Counted from the first letter of the stretch, positions 9,216 to 18,030 are shown. The stretch is DNA of 64,000 nt from Palsa-504 sp963795795 (GCA_963795795.1 CAWCJS010000015.1:248001-312000), one strand, 5' to 3'. The notes: generated by a model not told the origin, from the letters alone. Translations and numbers: made by a program.

Positions 9216-10326
9216 ATGCGACTTCCACACAGACGGCAGCTCACGACAGCGGGGGTCGCCGCCGTGGCGACAGTTCTGTCCCTCGCGGCATGCTCCTCCT
9301 CGAGTTCCTCGTCGAGCAGCAGCTCATCGTCGACCGGCGCGCCCGCCTCCAGCAGCAGCCGCCGCCGCCGCCCTCAGCGGCACTCTCGACGGGAGCGGAT
9401 CGACGCTCCAGGAGACCTATCAGGAGGCGGCCATCTCGGCCTTCAAGTCGGTCCAGTCCGGCATCACGGTCACCTACGGTGCCGGCGGCTCGGGCAAGGG
9501 GCGGTCGGACCTGGCCTCGGGGGTCGTCCAATACGCGGCCTCGGACTCGCCGATCCCCGCCGCCCAGCTGTCGAGCTTCAACGGCAAGACTGTGCTCTAC
9601 TTCCCTGACGTGATCGCCCCGGTCACGGTCTCGTACAACCTGCCAGGTCTCAGCAAGACGCTGCAGCTGTCGGCGCCGGTCATCGCGAGCATCTTCCAGG
9701 CCAAGATCACGACGTGGAACAACCCGGCGATCGCGGCGGATAACCCCGGTGTCACTCTGCCCAGCACCGCGATCACCATCGCCCGCCGCTCGGACTCCTC
9801 GGGCACCACCCAGAACTTCACCCAGTTCCTGGTCGATGCCACAGGAGACGGATGGACGCTCGGCAGCAGCTCGACCATTAACTGGCCCGCCGCCAGCCGC
9901 GGCGGCAGCGGCAACAGCGGGGTGGCGTCGATCATCCATTCCACTCCCGGGGCCATCGGGTACGTGGACTACTCCGACGCCAAGGCGACCAACCTGACCT
10001 TCGCTTCGATCAAGAACGAGGCCGGCGACTACGTCGCGCCGTCGGTGGCGGCAGCCTCCGCCGCCGCCAGCCAGGTCACCGTCAAGACCAACCTGACGTT
10101 CAGCGCGATCTGGGCGCCCGGCGCTACCTCGTACCCGATCACCGCTCAGTCGTGGGTTCTGGTTTACGAAACTCAGGCGAGCGCGAACACGGCCAAGTTG
10201 CTCCAGGCGTGGGTCGGTTACCTGCTCGGAGCCGGCCAGTCCCTGTTGCCCGGCCTGGGCTTCGCGCCGCTGCCCGCCAGCATTGACGCGATGGCCAAGA
10301 CGCAGATCGCCATGATAGGCATGTAG
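9216..10326 (+). CDS. pstS: PstS phosphate-binding lipoprotein (frameshift in Ser/Ala-rich linker)
   Basis: Phosphate-binding component of the high-affinity Pst importer. ATG at 9216 is preceded by AAGGAG. The signal peptide ends in lipobox LAAC (residues 23-26), then a poly-Ser linker. Within an (AGC)n/(GCC)n tract near 9350-9370 the frame shifts by one base. The mature domain resumes with LSGTLDGSGSTLQE and carries ITTWNNPAI, ARRSDSSGTTQNF and GAIGYVDY. The stop at 10326 is followed 40 bp later by pstC. The slip lies in a low-complexity tract, so an assembly error is likelier than gene loss, although repeat-length variation cannot be excluded. Confidence 0.88.
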
Positions 10327-10366
10327 TGAGTGTCGTAATGCAAGCAGATCAGATCGGCTCGTCGTC

Positions 10367-11347
10367 GTGAGCACTGCGGCGCGGGCGGATCCGGCCGTCC
10401 CGGCCGGATCCGCCCCAGCCCTGTCGCAGCGGCGGCCGCTCGGGGACCGCGGCTTCCAGGTCCTCGCGCTCGGGGCCGGCCTGCTGGTGCTGGTGATCCT
10501 GGTCTTGATCGCCGTCTCGACCAGCCAGCAGGCCACGTCGTGGTTCAGCGCCGAGGGCCTGAAGATCTTCACGAACACCTGGAACCCGTCGGCCAACGAC
10601 TACGGCGCGCTGGCCTTCATATACGGCACGGCCATCACGGGGATCATCGCGCTCGTGATGGCCGTCCCGGTCAGCATAGGCATCGCCCTGCTGCTGACCG
10701 AGGTCGTGCCGTACCGGTGGTCGCGGCCGATCGTGTACGTGATCGACCTGCTGGCCGTGGTTCCGTCCGTGGTCTGGGGCCTGTGGGGGATCCTGGTGTT
10801 CGCGCCCTGGCTCCAGGGTATCTACACCTCGATTGCCTCGGGCGTCAAGGGCATCCCGGTGCTGGACAACCTGTTCGGACAGCCCGTGAGCGGGGCCTCG
10901 TTCTTTACCTGCGGCATCATCCTGGCCTTCATGATCACGCCGATCGTGACCTCGCTGTCACGTGAGGTCATCGCGACGGTGCCGGCCATCGACAAGGAGG
11001 GCGCGTACGCGCTGGGCGCCACCCGGTGGGAGATGATCCGCGGCGCCGTCTGGCCGCACAGCCAAGGCGGCGTCGTCGGGGCGGTCCTGCTCGGCCTGGG
11101 CCGGGCGATGGGCGAGACGATCGCCGCCGCGCTGGTGATCGGCTCGTCGCCCGCGATCACGTCGCACCTGTTCGCTCCCGGCTATAACATGCCCTCGGTC
11201 ATCGCGAACGAGTTCGGCGAGGCCTTTGGCGTGCAGCGCGCCGGGCTGATGGGGATCGGCGTGCTCCTATTCGTCTTTACGATCATCATCAACCTCATTG
11301 CCCGCGGGATCGTGGAGCGTTCCGCCCGGCGAAAGCGGGGTGCCTGA
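10367..11347 (+). CDS. pstC: PstC phosphate ABC transporter permease
   Basis: Membrane subunit of the PstSCAB importer, 326 residues from GTG 10367. An N-terminal hydrophobic segment (about 30-50) is followed by the permease domain with MAVPVSIGIALLLTEVVPY and the cytoplasmic coupling loop EGAYALGATRWEMI that contacts PstB. The stop codon overlaps the pstA start (TGATG), indicating translational coupling. Order pstS-pstC-pstA-pstB is canonical. Confidence 0.95.
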   Translation: MSTAARADPAVPAGSAPALSQRRPLGDRGFQVLALGAGLLVLVILVLIAVSTSQQATSWFSAEGLKIFTNTWNPSANDYGALAFIYGTAITGIIALVMAVPVSIGIALLLTEVVPYRWSRPIVYVIDLLAVVPSVVWGLWGILVFAPWLQGIYTSIASGVKGIPVLDNLFGQPVSGASFFTCGIILAFMITPIVTSLSREVIATVPAIDKEGAYALGATRWEMIRGAVWPHSQGGVVGAVLLGLGRAMGETIAAALVIGSSPAITSHLFAPGYNMPSVIANEFGEAFGVQRAGLMGIGVLLFVFTIIINLIARGIVERSARRKRGA

Positions 11348-12246
11348 TGGCCATCGTCGCCGAACCGCAGGGCAAGCCCGACCTGCGGGAGCCGTCGGGC
11401 TGGCGGCGCTCCAGCAACCGCATCGTGACCGTCCTGATGGTGCTCTCGTTCGTGGTTGTGCTCGTCCCGCTGGGGTTCGTCCTGGTCACCGTGATCGCCA
11501 AGGGCGCCTCGATTATCAGCTGGTCCTTCCTGACCAGCGGGATCCCGTCGAACACAGCGCCCGCAAACGTGGGCGGAATGGGGCCGGCGGTACTCGGCAC
11601 GATCGAGATCACGGCCCTGGCCACGGTCATGGCCGTGCCGCTCGGCATTCTGGGCGCGATCTACCTCAACGAGTACGGCGGCAATCGCGTACTGGCGCGG
11701 CTCATAGGCTTCTTCAGCGACGTGATGACGGGCGTGCCTTCGATCGTGATGGGCCTGTTCATCTTCTCGATCTGGGTGCTGCACTTCGGCTTCTCGGGCC
11801 TGGCCGGCGCCTTCGCCCTCGGCTGCCTGATGCTGCCGATCGTGATCCGCTCCACCGTTGAGATGCTGAAGCTGGTCCCGGACTCGCTGCGCGAGGCAAG
11901 CTACGCCCTGGGTGCCACCAAGGCCCGCGTGACGCTCACGGTGGTGTTGCCGGCGGCGATCGGCGGAATCGTCAGCGGCGCGCTACTCGCCGTGGCCAGG
12001 GCTGCGGGTGAGACGGCGCCGCTAATCTTCACCGTCCTCGGGGGGGCGCCGTTCTCGGCGAATCCGAACGTGTTCAGTGGTGCCGACAACGCGCTGCCCT
12101 TCCAGATCTTCTCGAACGCGTCGTCGCCGTATACCGGCGCGCAGGCCCGCGGCTGGGGGGCGGCGCTCACGCTTATCGCGATGGCTTTCATCCTCATGAT
12201 CGTGGCCCGCCTCATCACCGCACGATTCGCCAGATATTCCCGCTAG
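11347..12246 (+). CDS. pstA: PstA phosphate ABC transporter permease
   Basis: Second membrane subunit of the Pst importer, 299 residues. ATG 11347 overlaps the pstC stop by one base. Hydrophobic helices include VLSFVVVLVPLGFVLVTVIA near the N-terminus. MTGVPSIVMGLFIF lies mid-protein, and the coupling motif EASYALGATKARV contacts the ATPase. It pairs with PstC to form the translocation path. Confidence 0.95.
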   Translation: MAIVAEPQGKPDLREPSGWRRSSNRIVTVLMVLSFVVVLVPLGFVLVTVIAKGASIISWSFLTSGIPSNTAPANVGGMGPAVLGTIEITALATVMAVPLGILGAIYLNEYGGNRVLARLIGFFSDVMTGVPSIVMGLFIFSIWVLHFGFSGLAGAFALGCLMLPIVIRSTVEMLKLVPDSLREASYALGATKARVTLTVVLPAAIGGIVSGALLAVARAAGETAPLIFTVLGGAPFSANPNVFSGADNALPFQIFSNASSPYTGAQARGWGAALTLIAMAFILMIVARLITARFARYSR

Positions 12247-12280
12247 GAATGTCTCACCAGAAAGTCGCGCTAGGAAGACT

Positions 12281-13159
12281 ATGGAACAGTCAGACCAGAA
12301 CGTCGCCACCAATATCCCGCTGCCTCCGCCCCAGGTGCGGACGACGCCGGGTGCAGCCGCGTACGATACGCCGGGCGCACAGGTCTTCGATACGAAGAAC
12401 GTCTCGTGCTATTACAGCTCCTTCCGAGCCGTCACGGACGTCTCGCTGTCCATATACGAGCACGAGATCACGGCGTTCATCGGCCCGTCCGGGTGCGGCA
12501 AGACGACGGTGCTGCGGACGCTGAACCGCATGAACGACCTCGTGCCGGGTGCTCGCGTCGAGGGCGACGTGCAGTACCGCGGGGAGTCGCTGTACGCCCA
12601 GGGTGTCTCCCCGATCGCCGTGCGGCGGCGCATCGGCATGGTCTTCCAGAAGCCGAACCCGTTCCCGAAGTCGATCTACGACAACGTCGCCTACGGGCCG
12701 CGCATCAACGGCGAGCGCAACAAGGGCAAGCTGGACGAGATCGTCGAGCGCTCGCTGCGCCAGTCCGCGCTGTGGGACGAGGTGAAGGACCGCCTGGGAA
12801 AGTCGGGCCTGGGCTTGTCCGGCGGGCAGGCCCAGCGACTGTGCATCGCCCGCACGCTCGCCGTCGAGCCGGACGTCGTGCTCATGGACGAGCCCTGCTC
12901 GGCGCTCGACCCGATCGCGACGGGCAAGATCGAGGACCTGATGCACGAGATCAAGTCGCGGTACACCATCGTCATCGTCACGCACAACATGCAGCAGGCC
13001 ACCCGGGTCAGCGACCGCACCGCCTTCTACTCTGTGCTCCGCGACGAAATAAGCGATACCCGCACGGGCGTCCTCGTCGAGTACGGCCGGACCGAGCAGA
13101 TCTTCCAGGACCCGCAGGACAGCCGCACCCAGGCCTACGTTACCGGCCGGATGGGCTGA
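12281..13159 (+). CDS. pstB: PstB phosphate ABC transporter ATPase
   Basis: Energises phosphate uptake through PstCA. Walker A GPSGCGKTT lies near residue 70, the signature LSGGQAQRLCIAR near 185 and Walker B VVLMDEPCSALDP near 205. The PstB-type phrase RTLNRMNDL follows the P-loop. 292 residues, slightly longer than the usual ~260 because of an N-terminal extension rich in Pro and Thr. ATG 12281 lies 34 bp after pstA with an AGGAAG-like ribosome site. Confidence 0.95.
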   Translation: MEQSDQNVATNIPLPPPQVRTTPGAAAYDTPGAQVFDTKNVSCYYSSFRAVTDVSLSIYEHEITAFIGPSGCGKTTVLRTLNRMNDLVPGARVEGDVQYRGESLYAQGVSPIAVRRRIGMVFQKPNPFPKSIYDNVAYGPRINGERNKGKLDEIVERSLRQSALWDEVKDRLGKSGLGLSGGQAQRLCIARTLAVEPDVVLMDEPCSALDPIATGKIEDLMHEIKSRYTIVIVTHNMQQATRVSDRTAFYSVLRDEISDTRTGVLVEYGRTEQIFQDPQDSRTQAYVTGRMG

Positions 13160-13195
13160 GCCAGCCCATAGACCCGCCTGAGCGCAGGAGCATAG

Positions 13196-13652
13196 ATGCC
13201 CGGAATCATCGTCGGTGTGGACGGCTCGGATCATTCGCGCTATGCCCTTCGCTGGGCGATTCAGGAGGCCGTGCTGCGCCATGTCCCGCTGACCGTCATT
13301 ACCGTCCGCCCGAACCCAGTTCGCCCGGCTACGACGATCTACTGGGGTCTGCACACCTCCCCTGAGAACAGGGATACCGAGGATCTCGCGGCACAGAAGG
13401 CGCTCCAGGAATTCGTGGACCAGGTGGCGGGCGAAGATCGGCGGGATGGTGCCTGAGGTGACCGTGAGCGTGGCTACGGGAAATCCGGCAGAAGAACTCG
13501 TCAGGGCCTCGCGTAACACGGACATGCTCGTCGTGGGATCCCGGGGCATTGGCGGGTTCGGCAGGCTCATGATCGGTTCGGTGAGCAGCCAGGTCACGCA
13601 TCACGCGGAGTGTCCCGTCGTGGTCGTCCCCGGACTGCACGAGCCCTCATAG
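13196..13652 (+). CDS. Universal stress protein (UspA family), one frameshift
   Basis: Begins MPGIIVGVDGSDHSRYAL, the N-terminal beta strand and Asp of the Usp fold. After about residue 80 the frame shifts near 13440. The rest, VPEVTVSVATGNPAEELV and the ATP-binding signature GSRGIGGFGRLMIGSVS, continues to 13652. Reassembled it is one Usp domain of about 150 residues, the normal size. It lies 36 bp after pstB and may be co-transcribed. The shift sits in a GC-rich stretch and may be an indel error. Confidence 0.8.
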
Positions 13653-13666
13653 GGGTCTTAGGGTTC

Positions 13667-13718
13667 GGGATCCGGCCAGGTAGGTCAGTCGACGGGCGAT
13701 TGGGATCCGGCCAGGTAG
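13667..13718. repeat. 17-bp direct repeat at the 3' end of phoU
   Basis: GGGATCCGGCCAGGTAG occurs at 13667-13683 and again at 13702-13718, a 35-bp step. The second copy codes the last residues of PhoU and the first lies just beyond its stop, so a short tandem duplication at the gene end is likely. Confidence 0.7.
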
Positions 13719-14332
13719 ATCACGCGGCGGGCGATGTTGACGGCGTGGTCTCCGAGGCGCTCGTAGAACCGCGCCACCAGCGTCATCTCCATCGTCACTG
13801 GTAGTGCCATCCCTCCCGAAGCCAGCTCAGCTATCAAGCTGGCGTGAAGCTCGTCCATCTCGTCATCACGTTCATCCAGCGCGACCGCGGCGGAACGGTC
13901 CCGCTGGTACCAGGAGTCCGCAGCCTGGCGCCACATGTCGGATACGAGGTTGCCCATTCGCTCGACGAGCCCTCGGGTGCGCGGCGAGAGGTCGTCGCTG
14001 AGAATGTGGTTGGCCCGAGAGGCGATATCCATGACGAGGTCGTGGGAGCGCTCGAGTTCGGGCGCGATTCGCAGCACGGACAGCAAGAAGCGCAGGTCTG
14101 AAGCGACGGGCGCCTGCAGCAGGATCTCTCGGTTGACCAGTTCCTCGATCTGCAGGTAGAGGGCGTCGATGGCCTGCTCCCGTTCGGCCAGCATCTGGAG
14201 AACCTCGTTGTTGCCGCTGAGCAGCGCCTGGGTCGCCCCGGGCAGGTCCTCGGCGACCATGGCAAACAGTTCAATGACCTTGGCTTCGATGGCTTGCAGG
14301 TCACGTTCGAATTCCTGCCGACGCTCGACCAT
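13685..14332 (-). CDS. phoU: PhoU phosphate signalling/transport regulator
   Basis: PhoU tempers Pst activity and PhoR signalling. 215 residues from ATG 14332 (a TTG two codons upstream is less likely). It has the two-repeat three-helix bundle with metal-binding E/DxxxD signatures: DLVMDIASRANHI in repeat one and RFYERLGDHAVNIARRV in repeat two. It is convergent to the stress-protein gene. Its presence next to pstSCAB on the opposite strand is common in actinobacteria. Confidence 0.95.
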   Translation of the reverse strand: MVERRQEFERDLQAIEAKVIELFAMVAEDLPGATQALLSGNNEVLQMLAEREQAIDALYLQIEELVNREILLQAPVASDLRFLLSVLRIAPELERSHDLVMDIASRANHILSDDLSPRTRGLVERMGNLVSDMWRQAADSWYQRDRSAAVALDERDDEMDELHASLIAELASGGMALPVTMEMTLVARFYERLGDHAVNIARRVIYLAGSQSPVD

Positions 14333-14334
14333 GC

Positions 14335-14593
14335 TCAAAGCCTACTGGGCGCCTTACTAGCACTCCAGGCCCGGACGTCCTGGACTGCGGAGCTGGACGC
14401 GGTGCGCCAGGGCCTCGATGGCCCCGAACACCTGGGGTTCTCCAGCAGGACGAGCTTGAGCGGCGGCCCGGGGATGGCGAAGTTCGCGTACCCGGGGCCT
14501 GCGCTTGGCCGGTCCGGTGCCGAACAGCTTGGTGTAGAAGCTGACGGCCTCATCGATGTCGTTGACGTTCAGCGCGAGCTGGACCCTGGACAT
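14335..14593 (-). pseudogene. cadI: Truncated, frameshifted cadI-type glyoxalase
   Basis: Starts ATG 14593 with SRVQLALNVNDIDEAV and FYTKLFGTGPAK. It shifts frame near 14500 into GYANFAIPGPPLKLVLLENP and then loses similarity. It is a near-duplicate of the intact cadI at 20917-21381, including its promoter, but lacks everything after about residue 60, including the CC motif. A remnant of a duplication at the left edge of the arsenic island. Confidence 0.8.
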
Positions 14594-14679
14594 AATGGCC
14601 TCCCAAGGCATTGATGTCCATCTATATCTAAATCATGAGCAGCTTGCCGTAAGATATCGATCTCTGTCAATATGGCTGT
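14594..14679. promoter_or_regulatory. Divergent arsR / cadI-relic promoter with ArsR-type operator
   Basis: AT-rich 86-bp spacer. It shares ATCTATATCT and an AGAGATCGAT-like block with the region upstream of intact cadI (21382-21440). Such AT-rich imperfect palindromes are typical of ArsR-family operators. The exact dyad is not defined. Confidence 0.5.
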
Positions 14680-15039
14680 GTGCCTAATCCCCTGATGGTG
14701 CTCAGCCCGGCGGAGACGGCCGCCTGCTGTGCGCCGTTGTCCGCCGAGCCGCTGACCATGGAGCAGGCCGATCAGGTGGCGCCGCTGCTGAAGGCGCTGG
14801 CCGACCCGGTGCGGCTGCGGCTGCTGTCCCTGGTCGCTTCCCGCGAGGGCGGCGAGGCGTGCGTGTGCGACCTGAACGACGCGTTCGACCAGTCGCAGCC
14901 GACGATCAGCCACCACATGAAGGTGCTGCATGAGGCCGGGCTGGTGGACCGGGACAAGCGCGGCGTGTGGGTGTACTACCGGATCCGGCCGCAGGCCCTG
15001 GCCGCCCTGGGCGCCCTGATCGGCTGCCCGCCGCTGTAG
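14680..15039 (+). CDS. arsR: ArsR family arsenite-responsive repressor
   Basis: 119 residues from GTG 14680 (ATG at 14695 also possible). Winged-helix domain with DPVRLRLLSLV, recognition helix SQPTISHHMKVLHEAGL and wing KRGVWVYYRI. Cysteines sit in an N-terminal pair (AACCAPL, residues 15-16) and in ACVCDL of the second helix. This is the Cys arrangement described for the Corynebacterium ArsR As(III) site. Expected to repress itself and the neighbouring ars genes until arsenite binds. Confidence 0.88.
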   Translation: MPNPLMVLSPAETAACCAPLSAEPLTMEQADQVAPLLKALADPVRLRLLSLVASREGGEACVCDLNDAFDQSQPTISHHMKVLHEAGLVDRDKRGVWVYYRIRPQALAALGALIGCPPL

Positions 15040-15096
15040 GCGCCCGGGTCCGCGCTTCCCAAACCAGGGTCAGCGTGCTGGGGCAGGCCAGCAGGG

Positions 15097-15774
15097 TCAG
15101 CGGGTTGCGGCCAGGCGCGGTGCGAGGCGCTGGACGCGGTAGCCGAGCTCGGCGAGTGCCGCGTCGAAGCTGGCCGGGTCGCCGGCCGGGACCGGGTCCG
15201 GTACCGACCAGTGCACCGCCAGGGCCTCGCCGAGTTCCTCGTGGGCCACGTCGCACACCGTGACCACGAGGTCGCCCTCGCGCCGGACCTCGCTGATGTG
15301 GCGGGGCCGCAGCCGGGGAAGCGGCAGGCGGTTGCGTCCGGCAGCGGCGATGGCGCCGGGATCGATCGCCGCCGCGGGATGGGTGCCGGCCGATACGGCC
15401 GGGACGGTGCTGGCCCGGCGCCATAGCGCGGCGGCCAGGTGCGAGCGCGCGGAGTTGGCGGTGCACACGAACAGCACCCGCAGCGCCGCGCGGGCCGTGG
15501 GCGCGGCGAGGGTGTCCAGGGCTCCGGGGACCAGCTGGAGGTAGGTGCGGCGGCGGTCGCCGTCGGAGCGGCGGCGGGTAATGATCCCGGCTTGTTCCAG
15601 CACGTGCAGGTGGTGCGCGAGCAGGTTGGACGGCATGGCCAGCAGGGCGGCCAGCTCGGACGGGGACGCGTCCCCCGCCAGCAGCGTGTCGGTGATCTGC
15701 AGCCGGGCAGTGTCGGAAAGCGCGGCATGCAGAACCGCACGCCGCTCCAGCCCAGAGATTCGATCAGCAGACAT
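15097..15774 (-). CDS. ArsR-ArsC fusion (repressor domain plus arsenate reductase domain)
   Basis: 225 residues from ATG 15774. Residues about 1-90 are an ArsR winged helix (ARLQITDTLL, PSNLLAHHLHVLEQAGI, DRRRTYLQL) without any cysteine. Residues about 98-225 are a low-molecular-weight phosphatase-type arsenate reductase with P-loop CTANSARS (CX5R-S) and a second Cys in VCDVAHEELG. The third Cys used by thioredoxin-coupled ArsC is not evident, so mycothiol/mycoredoxin coupling as in corynebacterial ArsC is an inference, and mshD lies at 27204. Divergent from the aquaporin gene with a shared 45-bp promoter. The DNA-binding half cannot sense As(III) by the canonical Cys site. Confidence 0.85.
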   Translation of the reverse strand: MSADRISGLERRAVLHAALSDTARLQITDTLLAGDASPSELAALLAMPSNLLAHHLHVLEQAGIITRRRSDGDRRRTYLQLVPGALDTLAAPTARAALRVLFVCTANSARSHLAAALWRRASTVPAVSAGTHPAAAIDPGAIAAAGRNRLPLPRLRPRHISEVRREGDLVVTVCDVAHEELGEALAVHWSVPDPVPAGDPASFDAALAELGYRVQRLAPRLAATR

Positions 15775-15819
15775 TGACTCATTCTTGACTGAGCTACAGT
15801 GCTCTGTCAAGATAGCCCC
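15775..15819. promoter_or_regulatory. Promoter for leaderless aquaporin mRNA / divergent arsRC promoter
   Basis: TTGACT (15785-15790) and a CAAGAT -10-like box (15808-15813) are spaced by 17 bp. The distance from the -10 box puts +1 at or next to the GTG at 15820, implying a leaderless transcript. The spacer ACAGTGCTCTGT is an imperfect dyad that could be the ArsR operator. Confidence 0.5.
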
Positions 15820-16608
15820 GTGACCGGTGCACCCGTCCCGCTCCTGCGGCGGCTGACCGCGGAGTTCCTGGGCAGCGCCTTCCTGGCCGCGGTGGTGATC
15901 GGCGCCGGGATCGCCGCGCAGCGGCTGTCCCCGGCCCAGACCGGCCTTGAGCTGCTGGAGGACGCGGCGGCGACCGCGGCGGGGCTGTTCGCGATCATCT
16001 TGATGTTCGGCCCGGTCTCCGGCGGTCACTTCAACCCAGTGGTGTCCTTCACCGATGCCGCCTTCGGCGGGCTGTCCTGGCGGGACGCCGCGGCCTACCT
16101 GCCCGCCCAGGTGGCCGGGTGCACCGGCGGGGCGGTGATCGCGAACCTGATGTTCGCCCTGCCCGCGGTCAGCATCTCGGCCAAGCACCGGGCCACGCCC
16201 GCCCACTTCCTGGGCGAAGTCATCGCCACCCTGGGGCTGCTGCTGGTGATATTCGCGCTGGCCCGGTCCGAGCGCAGCCGATCTGCCCCGGCTGCCGTGG
16301 GCGCCTATATCGGCGCGGCGTACTGGTTCACCTCCTCCACCAGCTTCGCCAACCCGGCCATCACCATCGGCCGCATGTTCACGGACACCTTCGCCGGGAT
16401 CGCCCCGTCGTCGGCACCGAGCTTCATCGGCGCCCAGATCCTCGGCGGCGCGCTGGCCATCGGGGTCATCAAGGCGCTGTACCCCGCCATCACGCCGGAA
16501 GACGCCGCCGACATCATCGTCCCCCACGACAGCGACACGACCCGGGCCGCGCGTGACGGCGTACCACCGTCCGCGGTCCGGCCGACCGGCCCGGCCGGGC
16601 CCCGCTGA
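15820..16608 (+). CDS. Aquaporin/MIP family channel of the arsenic cluster
   Basis: Six-helix major intrinsic protein of 262 residues, with loop motifs HFNPVV (first NPA box, as NPV) and FANPAI (second NPA box). Divergent aquaporins in ars operons (AqpS type) let arsenite leave down its gradient after arsenate reduction. It faces the ArsR-ArsC fusion gene and no Acr3/ArsB pump is visible here. GTG 15820 is chosen because the promoter leaves no room for a leader; a GTG at 15799 is in frame but overlaps the promoter. Confidence 0.85.
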   Translation: MTGAPVPLLRRLTAEFLGSAFLAAVVIGAGIAAQRLSPAQTGLELLEDAAATAAGLFAIILMFGPVSGGHFNPVVSFTDAAFGGLSWRDAAAYLPAQVAGCTGGAVIANLMFALPAVSISAKHRATPAHFLGEVIATLGLLLVIFALARSERSRSAPAAVGAYIGAAYWFTSSTSFANPAITIGRMFTDTFAGIAPSSAPSFIGAQILGGALAIGVIKALYPAITPEDAADIIVPHDSDTTRAARDGVPPSAVRPTGPAGPR

Positions 16609-16632
16609 CAGACACATCGGAGGGAACCTGCC

Positions 16633-18030
16633 ATGCACGTGGTCATGATCGGCGGCAGCGACGCGGGGATCAGCGCCGCGCTGCGGGTCCGCGAGCTGGA
16701 TCGGCACGCCGAGGTCACGGTGGTCCTGGAGGACGCGTACCCGAACTTCTCCATCTGCGGCATCCCCTATTACCTATCCGGCGAGGTCACCCACTGGCGC
16801 AACCTGGCCCACCGCACCATCGCCGACCTAGAAGCAGCCGGGATGCGGCTGCGGCTGGACACCACCGCGCGGCGCATCGACGTGCCCGGCCGCAAGCTCC
16901 TGATCACCACCACCGACGGCGGCGGGGAACTGCTCGGCTACGACAAGCTCGTCATCGGCACCGGCGCCGTCCCGGTCCGACCCCCGATCGGCGGCCTGAC
17001 CGGGACCGATGCCCTGGGCCCCGGCGATGGGGTGCACCTGCTGCACTCGATGGGCGACACCTTCGCCGTCATGGCCACCCTGGAACAGGCCGCCCCGGCC
17101 AGCGCGGTCATCGTCGGCGCCGGGTACATCGGCCTGGAAATGGCCGACGCCCTGACCATCCGCGGCCTGCAGGTAACCCAGATGGAACAGCTGCCCGAGG
17201 TTCTGCCTACCGTCGACTCGGAGCTGGGCGCCCTAGTCCACGCCGAACTGGCCGGGCATGGCGTCGAGGTCCTGACCGGCACCACTGTCAGGCAGATCAG
17301 CCGCACCCCGGCAGGCCAGCCCGGCCGGCTGCACGTCCAGGCCACCGCAGCCGACGGCACGGCCGTGACCCGCGCGGCCGACATGGTCCTGGTCGTAGTC
17401 GGCGTCCGTCCCGAGGCCGCCCTTGCCGCCGAAGCCGGGGCCAGGCTCGGCGTCAGGGGCGCGATCGCGGTCGACCCCGGTATGCGGACCAGCCTGCCGG
17501 ACGTATTCGCCGCGGGGGACTGCGTGGTCACTCATCACCGGCTGCTCGGGGTGACCTACCTGCCGCTGGGGACCACGGCCCACAAGCAGGGCCGGGTCGC
17601 CGGTGAGAACGCGCTCGGCGGGAACCGGGCCTTCGTGGGCAGCCTGGGCACCCAGGTGGTGAAGATCTTCGACCAGGCCACCGCCCGGACCGGACTGCGC
17701 GACCACGAAGCCGAAGCGGCCGGGTTCGACCCGGTCACTGTCGCATCGCAGGCCGATGACCACAAGGCCTACTACCCTGGCAGCCACCGCATCACCATGC
17801 GGGTCACCGGTGACCGTACCACCGGGCGGCTGCTTGGCCTGCAGCTGTTCGGGCACCGGCACGCCGAGATCGCCAAGCGCATCGACATCGCCGCCACGGC
17901 CATCTTCAACGACATGACCGTCGACGCGGTCAGCGACCTCGACCTGTCCTACACCCCGCCGCTCGGCAGCCCCTGGGAAGCAGTCCAGATGGGCGCCCAG
18001 GCGTGGCTCCGGGCCACCCAGCGGCCCTAA
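16633..18030 (+). CDS. FAD/NAD(P) disulfide oxidoreductase, CoA-disulfide reductase-like
   Basis: 465 residues from ATG 16633, with a GGAGG-like site upstream. Rossmann motif GGSDAGISA at residues 6-14, a single redox cysteine in FSICGIPYYL near 43, a second dinucleotide site VIVGAGYIGLEMA near 160 and the FAD motif VFAAGDC near 296, then a dimerisation domain. This single-Cys layout marks the CoA-disulfide reductase/NADH oxidase group. In arsenic clusters such flavoproteins are recurrent; the substrate is uncertain. It follows the aquaporin by 24 bp and is probably co-transcribed. Confidence 0.85.
   Translation: MHVVMIGGSDAGISAALRVRELDRHAEVTVVLEDAYPNFSICGIPYYLSGEVTHWRNLAHRTIADLEAAGMRLRLDTTARRIDVPGRKLLITTTDGGGELLGYDKLVIGTGAVPVRPPIGGLTGTDALGPGDGVHLLHSMGDTFAVMATLEQAAPASAVIVGAGYIGLEMADALTIRGLQVTQMEQLPEVLPTVDSELGALVHAELAGHGVEVLTGTTVRQISRTPAGQPGRLHVQATAADGTAVTRAADMVLVVVGVRPEAALAAEAGARLGVRGAIAVDPGMRTSLPDVFAAGDCVVTHHRLLGVTYLPLGTTAHKQGRVAGENALGGNRAFVGSLGTQVVKIFDQATARTGLRDHEAEAAGFDPVTVASQADDHKAYYPGSHRITMRVTGDRTTGRLLGLQLFGHRHAEIAKRIDIAATAIFNDMTVDAVSDLDLSYTPPLGSPWEAVQMGAQAWLRATQRP

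Noticed and set aside
12290..13597. 435-codon minus frame across pstB
   Set aside because: Antisense of a canonical pstB; composition typical of a shadow frame.
15097..16707. 536-codon minus frame suggesting a long protein ending in ArsR-ArsC
   Set aside because: The first ~310 codons are antisense to the aquaporin gene. The real start is ATG 15774, next to the divergent promoter.
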